Source: Lachnospiraceae bacterium
GTDB lineage: Bacteria > Bacillota > Clostridia > Lachnospirales > Lachnospiraceae
DNA length: 64,000 bases
Direction: 5' to 3'
Assembly: GCA_910575835.1 (NCBI GenBank)
Contig: CAJTGB010000009.1
Span: 105,150-169,149, forward strand
Shown here in pieces: positions 19,101 through 26,770 of the stretch; position 1 is the stretch's first letter; every line of letters starts with the position of its first letter. A program made the position numbers and the translations under genes. The notes under the pieces are model-generated. The model searched no databases and was not told the DNA's origin. It saw only the letters and a list, made by a program, of their open reading frames with translations.

Positions 19101-20086
19101 GCTTCCTCTGTCTTCTCTTCTTCTTTCTTACTATTGATCAGCGCTTCCATATGTATCTGGCCGGTAACCTGACGAATCCCTTCTTTTACCCTGGCCACAG
19201 TCTTCTCCACACTTCGCATTCCGCTTGCAAATGCCATTCCGTTGGCAAGCGCCTCCTGCAGAGTCGCGCCCTTCACAACCTTCTTAATAGAGGAATTCTG
19301 CGCTGCCGCCGCTTCCTCGTCCGCTTTCAGATCTGCAGTCTCCCTCTCTGCAGCGCCGGCAGATTCCTGCTGTTCTTCCTCACCGGCAGGCGCACTCTCC
19401 TTGTTCTGTTCATTAGGCATGACCGGCATCTTCGCAGACGTATTGCGCTTCAAAGGACGCGGCTTCTTAGATGATCCCGGCCACGCGTCATACTTCTCCT
19501 GCTGAAGAGGGGTAAGCGGCTTATACTGCATCTTAAGCTCCATGGCCTGATAGACATATTTGCCCTCGCTGAACCAAAGGATCAGATCGTCGCACTCCTC
19601 CAGGCATTCCGCCGTCATCCCTGCATCATGATACAGCTTCGCCAGCTCAAACGCCCATTTTTCAATGTATTCTGATTTCTTAAAATCCTCCAGGGCGGCG
19701 ATCTGCTCACTGAGAGGCGCTCCCTGTGCACTTAATATCCGATATTTTAATATGTACTGATTCGGGTCCTTCGGCGCAAGCTTCACGAACTCCTCATAAC
19801 AATCCGCCGCTTCCTCAACATCATTAATCTTCAACGCAAGCAGCCCTAATCGATACGCTATCTTCCTGCTCCCCGGAGAACGATCGAACGCTACAAACAA
19901 AATATCACGGCTCTTCTGATATTCACCGTTATACTCATAGATCTCGCTTACAGAATTCAGAGTAGCGACATTCTTGACTCTCCGCCAGTCAATCGTATCC
20001 GCGATCTCCATCGCTTTCTTGTACTGCTTCTTCTCCATGTACTCCTGCATCTGTTCTGTTTTCACCCTATATTCATATTTATCCAA
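16196..20086 (-). CDS. TPR protein with coiled coil, acidic repeat tract and AAA-type ATPase domain
   Basis: About 1,296 residues in four blocks: N-terminal TPR-like helices (to about 200); a basic/alanine coiled coil built of AAEEAARKAEEA-type repeats; about 295 residues of almost pure Glu/Asp/Ser/Phe (EESDEEFEEDFEES units, nt 17080-17965); and a C-terminal AAA/CbxX-like ATPase domain with Walker A GRKGSGKT (nt about 16790-16815) followed by GGAIIVEKAGKL. No signal peptide or membrane helix. The DNA of the acidic part contains three exact or near-exact 39-base repeats. It starts at TTG 20086 (six bases after GAGGTG) or GTG 20095. Role unknown; the ATPase may remodel a partner held by the TPRs. 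Confidence 0.8.
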   Translation of the reverse strand: MDKYEYRVKTEQMQEYMEKKQYKKAMEIADTIDWRRVKNVATLNSVSEIYEYNGEYQKSRDILFVAFDRSPGSRKIAYRLGLLALKINDVEEAADCYEEFVKLAPKDPNQYILKYRILSAQGAPLSEQIAALEDFKKSEYIEKWAFELAKLYHDAGMTAECLEECDDLILWFSEGKYVYQAMELKMQYKPLTPLQQEKYDAWPGSSKKPRPLKRNTSAKMPVMPNEQNKESAPAGEEEQQESAGAAERETADLKADEEAAAAQNSSIKKVVKGATLQEALANGMAFASGMRSVEKTVARVKEGIRQVTGQIHMEALINSKKEEEKTEEAASAPAEETLEIEEPETPQVKEPVREEKPVRIKTDKKTSALRATGQMRIEEILQEWESKQRANAEAIERQREEDDERLRRERDEIGLQRELERREAERRARGEGESREEDGEDAVKKLAEKEALRKAAERKAAEEKAAEERAALKAAEARKAAAEEAARKAEEAALARKAAAEEAARKAEEEAAARKAAAEEAVRKAEEEARKITEEALRKAGQIAARKAAGEASGKSAEDSEAEEKTDASAEEAADLADLMDGIPDIDLMVEGESESLDIETEIKKEKPKVKQTTKKTVAADRAEEKQNPVDGKTQRIPDDIVRLMEELGEDASEPEEDVSVEEIDEKLLSGIVEDAAKNRGFDEGALAIDDLKGKDLGKDAEGRLKEESDGELEEDFEESDGEFEEDFEGSDEEFEEEDFEEESGEDFEEEFEEEGFEEESDEELGEGFEESDEELGEDFEKSDEEFEEDFEESDGEFGEDFEESDEEFEEEDFEEESGEEFGEDFEESDDEFEEDFEESDDGFEEEDFEEESDDGFEEEDFEEESDDGFEEEDFEEESEEEFEEEDFEEDEFEEDSEDGFEEEDLEEDEFEEEDFEEESDEDLEEGYEDDSEDEFEEDSDEDFEEDYIEDEFEEEGFGEEDFEEEDFEDEDLEESEEEDFEEADEDEFESEDFEEELEIEEPSEEEIQARIKKAKGSGVPFDTGFVVTGRYDLSATSEIGLKAGLTEEQKKLFSYFVPVRGMSEQIVEVLDNDRRARKEGTSKTGNLLVIGRKGSGKTVLAVDIVKAIQKQRNLKQGKVAIVTGESLNKKELTNIIQKLRGGAIIVEKAGKLNSRTIKELNRLMERKTGEMLFVLEDQRKPLERILTANPEFKKKFNSKLELPVFVNDELVTFGQTYAKENGYKLDEMGILALYSRIDVMQREDHAVSVAEVKDIMDEAIEHSQKANVKHLARRVFGRGTDESDRIILKEEDFKI
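17465..17573 (-). repeat. 39-bp tandem repeat inside the acidic tract
   Basis: Nearly three copies of a 39-bp unit encoding EESDDGFEEEDFE. The near identity at the DNA level shows recent expansion, and the wider tract is made of decayed versions of the same unit. Confidence 0.85.
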
Positions 20087-20280
20087 ACTTCTCACCTCAA
20101 AAAATTTGTTAAAACTGCATTATTCTACACTTTTACGAATATAATTCTATCATACGCCATGTGTAATGTCAAAATATACGATGAAAAATGCCAAATATCT
20201 TTATATAAGATATGCCAGAATCCTCCATACGACACCAGCAATTTTTAAACACCCTGCACTGCAGCGCGTCTTAATTGGCC

Positions 20281-20332
20281 AAAAAAGGAGCACTGCTTCT
20301 TAACTATACTATAGTTATTACACAATGCTCCG
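20281..20332 (-). terminator. terminator of the 580-nt RNA
   Basis: On the minus strand GGAGCA pairs with TGCTCC, an inner AACTATA pairs with TATAGTT, and six T follow immediately (20281-20286). Confidence 0.8.
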
Positions 20333-20861
20333 TTAATTTTCTATATTAAGTTTTATCATATTCTCATATAAATCGGAGGATTCTACTTAGATTAAGACGT
20401 TCCCTTCTGCCCTTTTTATCTTATACCTGTCCTGTCATTCCATACATCGCTTCCAAGGTAAAATGTACGGAATAAACTTGCCCCTCACTGGTATAGATCG
20501 TTATCCCTTCTATAAATTCTTATGGATGCCCGCTACGGCTTGTGCAACTTGTCAGCTTTCCTCTTAGCTGATAATGATTCGGTCTGTTAGGTAATGTTAT
20601 AATCCCCTGTACATCGTCTAATCATCCCGAATCTGTTGTGGTATCATTCTCAATATGTCTGCAAATCCTTATCTATCTCTTCTATATTATCCGGTCTCTT
20701 CATCTCCGACTCTTCTTCTCATTCAAATTACCGGCTTATCTCTCTATGGTTAAGGCTTAATCTACGGGAACTTCTATTTGCCATACCACTAACATATTGA
20801 GTTGTTGAATCTTTTACATTGTCCAATGGAATAAGCCTCCTTTCGTATTTCTTTTGGATTA
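20281..20861 (-). ncRNA. candidate large structured non-coding RNA (about 580 nt)
   Basis: A transcription unit with a promoter (20867-20895) and an intrinsic terminator but no ORF over 33 codons. Pairings visible by eye: an 11-bp hairpin (20437-20447 with 20463-20473, one G-U), 7 bp 20576-20582 with 20627-20633, 6 bp 20552-20557 with 20566-20571, 5 bp 20691-20695 with 20730-20734, and a 9-bp long-range pairing 20388-20396 with 20756-20764. GTTCCC (20399-20404) and GGGAAC (20766-20771) would cross the last as a pseudoknot. It lacks RNase P, tmRNA and 6S hallmarks that I know. Its size and host suit ornate RNAs such as ROOL, but I cannot confirm that. Alternatives are a decayed gene or a small-peptide mRNA. 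Confidence 0.6.
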
Positions 20862-20866
20862 AATAT

Positions 20867-20895
20867 ATGATATCACGCTCCGCCATATTTGTCAA
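20867..20895 (-). promoter_or_regulatory. strong promoter of the 580-nt RNA
   Basis: Consensus -35 TTGACA (20890-20895), exactly 17 bases of spacer, -10 TATCAT (20867-20872). Transcription should begin near 20860. Confidence 0.8.
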
Positions 20896-21026
20896 CACTA
20901 TTCCTATATTTTATTCATATAAATTTATAACAATAGAATTGTATCAAAATATTCTGATTATTATATTCTTTTTCAACAATTCACGCAATACTATACACTT
21001 GTTTGTTAACCATTTTATAATTTAAG
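20896..21026. other. AT-rich gap between two divergent promoters
   Basis: Separates the RNA promoter and the bioY promoter. I see no gene or clear repeat; a short open frame on the plus strand (20819-21025) has no ribosome-binding site. Confidence 0.5.
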
Positions 21027-21071
21027 TTGACATTCTTGCAACTCTCTTCTATACTTGTATCATGATACCAA
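21027..21071 (+). promoter_or_regulatory. bioY promoter and palindrome
   Basis: TTGACA (21027-21032), 17-base spacer, TATACT (21050-21055). A palindrome centred on TATCATGATA (21058-21067), with flanks TTG and CCAA, covers the expected start site and could be an operator. It does not match the long-spaced BirA operator known from Bacillus. Confidence 0.6.
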
Positions 21072-21128
21072 GCGCAGAAGGAATTCCGGTATCACATCTA
21101 AATCTCAAGAAAGGAAATCTACAATACC

Positions 21129-21683
21129 ATGAAAAATGCTACAACAAGCCGCCTGTCCACACGGCGTTTGGTCCTGATTGCACTGATCACCGCCGTTACC
21201 TGTATCCTGGCTCCTTTCGCAGTCCCGATCCCGGTAAGCCCTGTTCCGATCTCTCTTACGAATCTGGTTCTGCTGATCAGCGTCTACATACTCGGGTGGA
21301 AGGACGCTGCCATCAGTTATTTCGTATATCTGCTGCTGGGCGCCGTCGGCCTGCCTGTATTCTCCGGGTTTGCCGGAGGGCTTGGCAAGATCGCCGGACC
21401 GACCGGGGGATATCTTCTCGGATTTATCTTCATGACCATACTTGCAGGGATCTTCGTCGAGCGGTTCTCTGACAAACGTTTTATTATTGTTATCGGAATG
21501 GTTCTCGCAACCTTCATTGCCTATGCCTTCGGTACGGCGTGGCTCGCTCTCCAGATGGAGACGACGTTCGCAGCGGCTCTCTCCATCGGTGTATTCCCCT
21601 ATCTTCCCGGCGATGCGGTCAAGATCATTCTCGCTGTCATCATCGGCCCTATATTGAAAGCCCGGCTGCAATATCTCCAGTGA
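21129..21683 (+). CDS. bioY: biotin transporter BioY (ECF S-component)
   Basis: The substrate-binding membrane subunit for biotin uptake. The 184-residue protein has about six membrane helices and BioY motifs: TNLVLLISVYILGWKDAA, LLLGAVGLPVFSGFAGG and the GPTGGYLLGF loop, which shapes the biotin pocket. The shared ECF energy subunits (EcfA/A'/T) are not in this window and must be encoded elsewhere. It is monocistronic, with its own promoter and terminator. A biotin-responsive control is expected but the palindrome in front is of unknown type. Confidence 0.93.
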   Translation: MKNATTSRLSTRRLVLIALITAVTCILAPFAVPIPVSPVPISLTNLVLLISVYILGWKDAAISYFVYLLLGAVGLPVFSGFAGGLGKIAGPTGGYLLGFIFMTILAGIFVERFSDKRFIIVIGMVLATFIAYAFGTAWLALQMETTFAAALSIGVFPYLPGDAVKIILAVIIGPILKARLQYLQ

Positions 21684-21685
21684 CA

Positions 21686-21733
21686 AACAGGCTGAAACAT
21701 TCATACCGTCTAATGTTTCAGCCTGTTTTGTTA
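21686..21733. terminator. terminator between bioY and the beta-propeller gene
   Basis: A 16-base perfect stem AACAGGCTGAAACATT / AATGTTTCAGCCTGTT followed by TTGTTAT on the plus strand; the minus strand side is also T-rich, so it can serve both convergent genes. Confidence 0.85.
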
Positions 21734-21761
21734 TATCATCGTCTGCGGGCCTTCTCCCACT

Positions 21762-23777
21762 CTACAAGATCAGATCGTCCGTCTTCTGATAATCTTTCAG
21801 GCTGTAAGCCTCTATAATGTTCCCCTGTACAACATACAGCGTATCTTCTATATAGAGGCCCCTGGAATTCCTCATTGCATTTCCATTGATCTTCTCTTCC
21901 ATATTACAGGAAAATCCGCCGTCATCATCGTATTCGAAGAGGAAATATTTCTGGCCGCCCTCGGAATTCCCGGGGAATCCTATGATATTCCGTTCCGGGC
22001 TGATCAATGCCGCTTTATAATCATAAGATACCGCTGTATCGTACACGTTCTTCAACACATGGGTATCCGCCTCTTTCACATCCGTCTTGTCGGATATGTC
22101 GAACATCGTAAGCTTAACGCCGTCTGTCACCAGGGTCTCCTCGTCCACATTCATACCGATCCCGAGAAGTCTGTCTTCCCCGTAGAAGTGAAGGTATTCT
22201 GAGAATCCGGGAATCTTAAGCTCCCCGACGATCTTCGGCTTCTTCGGATCGGTCAGATCCACGCTGAACAGAGGATCTGTCTCACGGAAGGTCACGAAGT
22301 ATCCCGTATCTCCCATGAACCTTGCCGAGTAGACTCTCTCATCCTTCGCAAGCTCTTCGATAGAACCGATCTGCTCTAATTCTTCATCCAGAATATATAC
22401 GGAATTCGAATCTGCTCCTCTCGAATCATTCTTGGTAGTGACCACCCTGAGATTCCCCTCATATTCATCGATACAGAAGGAATCCTTCAGATACCCGTCA
22501 AACTGTCCCTGGGCCTTCGCCTTCAGCTGTCCGTCCTTGTATGCAACCTTTCGGATGGTCGTAACGCATCCGCTGCCCGAATAACCCCATTCCTCTTCGT
22601 AGAAATAGATATTCCCGCCGCTCACATACAGGCTTCCTCCCTTTGACATAATCGCCTTGCTGTCCTTCGCCTTATCCGGCTTCTTCAGATCTACCGCCGT
22701 AATAACTTCATACATATTCGCCTGCGAGATCTGCGGGAGATAGATATCGTCTGCGCTCATAACATTTTCGTTGATCAGCGGCACGAATTCCCTTGGTTCA
22801 TGCAGGCTTACCTCGTTCCAGATATGGTACTCGCTGAACAGGTACAGATATCCGTCCGCCATTCTGGATGAATTATAACTCCCGCTCTGGCTTACCCTTC
22901 CTTCCTCAGCCGGATTCTCGGGATCTTCGATATCATAAGTCACAGCCACGACTGCCGGGTTCTCATCACCGCCATAAGAAGGATCTGACGAATAGAGCAT
23001 CATGGAATCTCCCCGGCTGCACACCGCAACAAGCTTCTTCTGCTCCGGCTGCACATAGAACTCCTGAATATAACATCCGCTGCCAACCTCGATCTCAGCC
23101 ACCTTCTTCATATCCTGCCCTTTAGCGTCAATAACGGCAATCTTATCCTCTTCATCCTCCAGAACATACAGGTAGGCTCCGTCCGTCTTCACAATGTCCC
23201 CTTCGTCAACGCCCTCTTGTCTGACATTCGTCTCCGAGTATCCGCCTCCTTCAGATGCATCCATGCTCTGTGCCGCACCTGCCGATGCATTGTCTTCCAA
23301 TGCTCTGTCCTGCTCTGCGTTCTCCGTCATTGCGAATTCCTCTTTCATACCTCCGTCAGCCGACTCTGCTATCATATCATAGGACTCCTGCTTTACAACA
23401 GAATCCGACCGCTCTCTCTGCTGCCGCTGATATTCCTCCAGATAACCATAGACCTGGTCATAACTCTCTGCCTGCGCAATCATACGGCTGCCGTCTATAT
23501 GATCTTCCCTGACCTTCGGCCCCGACGCCCGATTGCTGCTATCTGTCCTGATCATGCTGTCCGCTCCCGAAGCCTTCCATGCCGCGACACCGATCACGAC
23601 CGCCATACATGCCGCTATCAAGGCGCCGGTCTGACGGGCGCCCCACTTGCTCCTCTTCTCCGGCTCTTTATCCTCCAGCATCCGGCGGATATTATCGGGC
23701 TTAAGCTTCTCCGGGACTTGTATGTCCGCCGTCTTCTGCTTCACCTGCTTCAGCACATCCTGTTCTCTCTTATCCAT
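21762..23777 (-). CDS. membrane-anchored beta-propeller protein, probable anti-sigma partner
   Basis: 671 residues: a cytoplasmic N-terminus of about 50 residues (MDKREQDVLKQVKQKT), one membrane helix (TGALIAACMAVVIGVAAW), a Ser/Glu-rich linker, then a large extracytoplasmic domain. The latter begins TNVRQEGVDEGDIVKTDGAYLYVLEDE, the typical opening of the secreted C-terminal beta-propeller family (distantly WD40-like). The gene lies 24 bases behind an ECF sigma factor, so the short inner part may hold the sigma factor while the propeller senses an outside signal. That role is inferred from topology and position. Confidence 0.8.
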   Translation of the reverse strand: MDKREQDVLKQVKQKTADIQVPEKLKPDNIRRMLEDKEPEKRSKWGARQTGALIAACMAVVIGVAAWKASGADSMIRTDSSNRASGPKVREDHIDGSRMIAQAESYDQVYGYLEEYQRQQRERSDSVVKQESYDMIAESADGGMKEEFAMTENAEQDRALEDNASAGAAQSMDASEGGGYSETNVRQEGVDEGDIVKTDGAYLYVLEDEEDKIAVIDAKGQDMKKVAEIEVGSGCYIQEFYVQPEQKKLVAVCSRGDSMMLYSSDPSYGGDENPAVVAVTYDIEDPENPAEEGRVSQSGSYNSSRMADGYLYLFSEYHIWNEVSLHEPREFVPLINENVMSADDIYLPQISQANMYEVITAVDLKKPDKAKDSKAIMSKGGSLYVSGGNIYFYEEEWGYSGSGCVTTIRKVAYKDGQLKAKAQGQFDGYLKDSFCIDEYEGNLRVVTTKNDSRGADSNSVYILDEELEQIGSIEELAKDERVYSARFMGDTGYFVTFRETDPLFSVDLTDPKKPKIVGELKIPGFSEYLHFYGEDRLLGIGMNVDEETLVTDGVKLTMFDISDKTDVKEADTHVLKNVYDTAVSYDYKAALISPERNIIGFPGNSEGGQKYFLFEYDDDGGFSCNMEEKINGNAMRNSRGLYIEDTLYVVQGNIIEAYSLKDYQKTDDLIL

Positions 23778-23801
23778 ACAGCCACCTCCTTTTTGCCTGC
23801 C

Positions 23802-24281
23802 TTATCGCAATACACATTCCATCTTCTGCAGTGCGCGGCTTCTCTTAGAACGCACCGTATTGGGGTTCATCTTCAAGGCATCTCCGATCTCATTGCTGTT
23901 ATATCCGCCGAAGACAGACAATCCTACGATCGTCTGCTCCTCTTCTTCCAGAAGGAAGAAAGCCTTCCTCACATCCACGGCCAATCCTATATCAGGCTCC
24001 TCATAAGCTGCCTGCATATATTCTTCCTCACCGAAATAACTCCGCCAGACCGTTTCCTTTTTCAGTCTTTTCTTGCAAATGTTTGACACTATCGTGAATA
24101 TCCAGCTCTTGAACGCTTCTGAATTCCTGAGTTTCCCTATATTCTCATAGGCAGCTACCACCGCCTCGCTGACAGCATCCTCTGCTTCCTGCTGATTCTG
24201 CATCATACACAAGGCAAACCGATACAGATCCACATAGACCGTCTTATACATCTGCGCAAATGTCTTCGCATCGCATCTCAT
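23802..24281 (-). CDS. ECF-type RNA polymerase sigma factor
   Basis: 159 residues with sigma region 2 (LYRFALCMMQNQQEAEDAVSEAVVAAYENI, SWIFTIVSNICKKRL) and region 4 (VFGGYNSNEIGDALKMNPNTVRSKRSRALQKM), no region 1 or 3. The ATG at 24281 follows GGAGGAGAAG; an upstream ATG at 24341 lacks a site. It precedes the membrane beta-propeller gene by 24 bases, a usual sigma/anti-sigma layout. I could not see its target promoter motif. Confidence 0.9.
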   Translation of the reverse strand: MRCDAKTFAQMYKTVYVDLYRFALCMMQNQQEAEDAVSEAVVAAYENIGKLRNSEAFKSWIFTIVSNICKKRLKKETVWRSYFGEEEYMQAAYEEPDIGLAVDVRKAFFLLEEEEQTIVGLSVFGGYNSNEIGDALKMNPNTVRSKRSRALQKMECVLR

Positions 24282-24337
24282 ATCTTCTCCTCCGTCAGTT
24301 ACCAATCCGCACTGTCTCATCCTACTATATATAAGAG

Positions 24338-24370
24338 TCAAAAAAGGGGGCTGCTGTTGCAGCCTCCCCC
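24338..24370 (-). terminator. terminator of the aconitase-family gene
   Basis: Minus strand stem GGGGGAGGCTGC / GCAGCCCCC (one two-base bulge) followed by six T. Confidence 0.85.
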
Positions 24371-24377
24371 TAAAAAT

Positions 24378-26663
24378 TTATCCTCTGTAATAATTGATCA
24401 GACATCCTTTTAATATGATCTCACGCTCCGCATCCGTCATATCGCCGGTCTTAAGAAGTATCTCCTTCCAGTCGTTCCCTGCACCCACTGCATACGCCCT
24501 GATCTCTGAACGTTTTTCCTCAACTGCTTTTCTGATATCCGGTACAAAGATATAATCTCCATTCCGGAAGCTTAAGCTCTCGTGTCCTTCCTCCGTAATA
24601 AACGGAAGCATACCCCAGTTGATCAGGTTCGAGCGGTATCTCTTGGTCGCGTACTCGTTGGCGATATTCGCCCATCCGCCAAGCACCTTCTGGCATGACG
24701 CAGCCTGTTCTCTTGCGGAGCCGTCTCCCGGCTTCACTGCGAATATCGTGCTGCCGATCCCAAGATTCCCGCTTCCGACCTCTGGATAAGTCTCATGGAT
24801 CTTCACCATAACCGGCTTAAGCTCAGCCAATACCTCCAGCGGACACTGTCCGGCCTCGATAGCCTTCTGTGCCTTCTGTACCTCCTTCGCACGGCCCACA
24901 TAGGCAGGATCCTTCCTGGACAGCGCGAACTCAGCAAGTCCCAGAGGATTGGACCGGTAAGAAGACGTCTCCCCTGAAGGAATCAGCTCGTCCGTCGTCG
25001 TAACCGGATCGTGGATCTCGGACACCACCTTCAGAAGCAGGTTCTCCGGCAGTGCCGCCATCTTCGGCCAATCCTTGATATTCGGTCCGAACTTGATCTC
25101 CACAGACGGATCTGCCTCTCCCTTGCTGTCAAATACTCGGTTGGCATAGATCTTCCGGTCAAAATAATACTTCCGTCCCTTATACTCTGCATCTATATCC
25201 GTAGCCGGAGTCAGGAAGCCCTTGTTCGCCGCCGTCGCCGCGATAGAACGTGCGTCCATAAGCGCCACGGACGCGATCTGTCCGCTCTGCAGCTTAGAGC
25301 CCTCGCGGTTCGGGAAATTCCTCGTTGAATGCCGGATGGAGAAGGCATTGTTCGCCGGTGTGTCCCCTGCGCCGAAGCAAGGTCCGCAGAAGGCCGTCTT
25401 CACAATAGTTCCCGCCTGCATCAGATCCGCTGCCGCGCCATTCTTCACCAACTCCATATAGATCGGCGTACTGGCCGGATACACGCTGAATGTAAATTCA
25501 TCCGCACCGATATAACGTCCCCGGATGATATCCGCCGCCGCACAGATATTCTCGAATCCGCCGCCCGCACATCCGGCGATTATTCCCTGTTCCACATATA
25601 ATCTGCCGTCTACGATCTTATCCTGCAGCGTATAATCTACAGCTCCGTCAAGGCTTACCTTCGCCTTCTCTTCCACATCGTGAAGCACATCCCCAAGATT
25701 TGCATTGACCTCGTCGATCGTATAGACATTCGACGGATGGAACGGCATCGCGATCATCGGCCTGATATCGCTTAAGTTCACGTATACCATACCGTCATAA
25801 TATGCCGTATCTCCCGGCTTCAGCTCCTTATAATCCTCTTCTCTTCCGTGGATCTCATAGAATTCCCGGATCGTCTCATCCGTCTTCCAGATAGAAGACA
25901 GACAGGTTGTCTCTGTAGTCATAACATCGATTCCGATACGGAAATCCGCGCTTAACTTCTCCACACCCGGTCCTACGAACTCCATCACCTTGTTATTCAC
26001 ATAACCGTTGCCGAATGTTGCCCCGATAATGGCAAGCGCCACATCCTGCGGCCCTACCCCCTTGATCGGCTCCCCGTCAAGGTAGACTGCCACTACGCCC
26101 GGCATCTTGATGTCATACGTCTTATTCAATAACTGCTTCACAAGCTCCGGTCCGCCTTCACCCATTGCCATGGTTCCAAGAGCGCCGTACCGCGTATGGC
26201 TGTCTGAACCAAGGATCATCTTGCCGCCGCCCGCAAGCATCTCTCTTGCATACTGGTGGATTACCGCCTGATGCGGCGGTACATATACGCCGCCGTACTT
26301 CTTTGCACAGGTAAGTCCGAACATATGATCATCCTCATTGATCGTTCCGCCCACCGCGCACAGAGAATTATGACAGTTCGTCAGCACATACGGAATCGGA
26401 AACTTTTCAAGCCCCGATGCTCTCGCCGTCTGGATGATCCCCACAAATGTAATATCATGGGATGTCAGTTTATCAAACTTGATCTGCAGCCGTTCCATAT
26501 CTCCCGACGTATTATGATCAGCCAGAATCCGATATGCCATCGTCTCCTTCGCGGCCTCAGCCTGTGAAACCTCTTTCCCGGTCTTCGCTCTGACCTCCTG
26601 CATATCCTCTGCAATCTCTGTTCCGTTTAACAGATAAACACCTTTATCATATAACTTTACCAT
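24378..26663 (-). CDS. aconitase-family hydratase (YbhJ-like)
   Basis: About 761 residues of the 4Fe-4S hydro-lyase superfamily. The iron-sulfur cysteines are visible in ETTCLSSIW and [11 protein letters not shown], and substrate-loop motifs in [12 protein letters not shown] and [20 protein letters not shown]. It begins [17 protein letters not shown], which I associate with the E. coli YbhJ type rather than with AcnA/AcnB; the substrate is therefore uncertain. The ATG at 26663 has AGGAG ten bases upstream. It follows a CdaR/PucR-type regulator by 107 bases on the same strand, suggesting it is the regulator's target. Confidence 0.85.
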   Translation of the reverse strand: MVKLYDKGVYLLNGTEIAEDMQEVRAKTGKEVSQAEAAKETMAYRILADHNTSGDMERLQIKFDKLTSHDITFVGIIQTARASGLEKFPIPYVLTNCHNSLCAVGGTINEDDHMFGLTCAKKYGGVYVPPHQAVIHQYAREMLAGGGKMILGSDSHTRYGALGTMAMGEGGPELVKQLLNKTYDIKMPGVVAVYLDGEPIKGVGPQDVALAIIGATFGNGYVNNKVMEFVGPGVEKLSADFRIGIDVMTTETTCLSSIWKTDETIREFYEIHGREEDYKELKPGDTAYYDGMVYVNLSDIRPMIAMPFHPSNVYTIDEVNANLGDVLHDVEEKAKVSLDGAVDYTLQDKIVDGRLYVEQGIIAGCAGGGFENICAAADIIRGRYIGADEFTFSVYPASTPIYMELVKNGAAADLMQAGTIVKTAFCGPCFGAGDTPANNAFSIRHSTRNFPNREGSKLQSGQIASVALMDARSIAATAANKGFLTPATDIDAEYKGRKYYFDRKIYANRVFDSKGEADPSVEIKFGPNIKDWPKMAALPENLLLKVVSEIHDPVTTTDELIPSGETSSYRSNPLGLAEFALSRKDPAYVGRAKEVQKAQKAIEAGQCPLEVLAELKPVMVKIHETYPEVGSGNLGIGSTIFAVKPGDGSAREQAASCQKVLGGWANIANEYATKRYRSNLINWGMLPFITEEGHESLSFRNGDYIFVPDIRKAVEEKRSEIRAYAVGAGNDWKEILLKTGDMTDAEREIILKGCLINYYRG

Positions 26664-26706
26664 ACTCTGTCTTCTCCTGTTCTTTCTGTATGCTCTTCTT
26701 GTAAAT

Positions 26707-26726
26707 GCCTCATTCGTCCGCCTTGC
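26707..26726. repeat. 20-bp match to the core of the palindromic element
   Basis: GCCTCATTCGTCCGCCTTGC differs by one base from 14001-14020, the core of the long palindromic element. Next to it (26728-26758) an imperfect hairpin is formed around TTTATTCCTCGGAATTTCACC. It may be a decayed or distant relative of that element. Confidence 0.45.
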
Positions 26727-26770
26727 TGATGAAAATTTATTCCTCGGAATTTCACCAGATATAATGCACA

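Noticed and set aside
18054..19172. Long serine-rich frame on the plus strand
   Set aside because: It is the antisense image of the Ala/Glu/Lys coiled-coil and acidic part of the TPR/AAA gene; it has no ribosome-binding site and only low-complexity sequence.
20281..20861. Identification of the 580-nt RNA as RNase P, tmRNA or 6S RNA
   Set aside because: I find no RNase P conserved core, no tmRNA tRNA-like ends with CCA or tag ORF, and it is far longer than 6S RNA.
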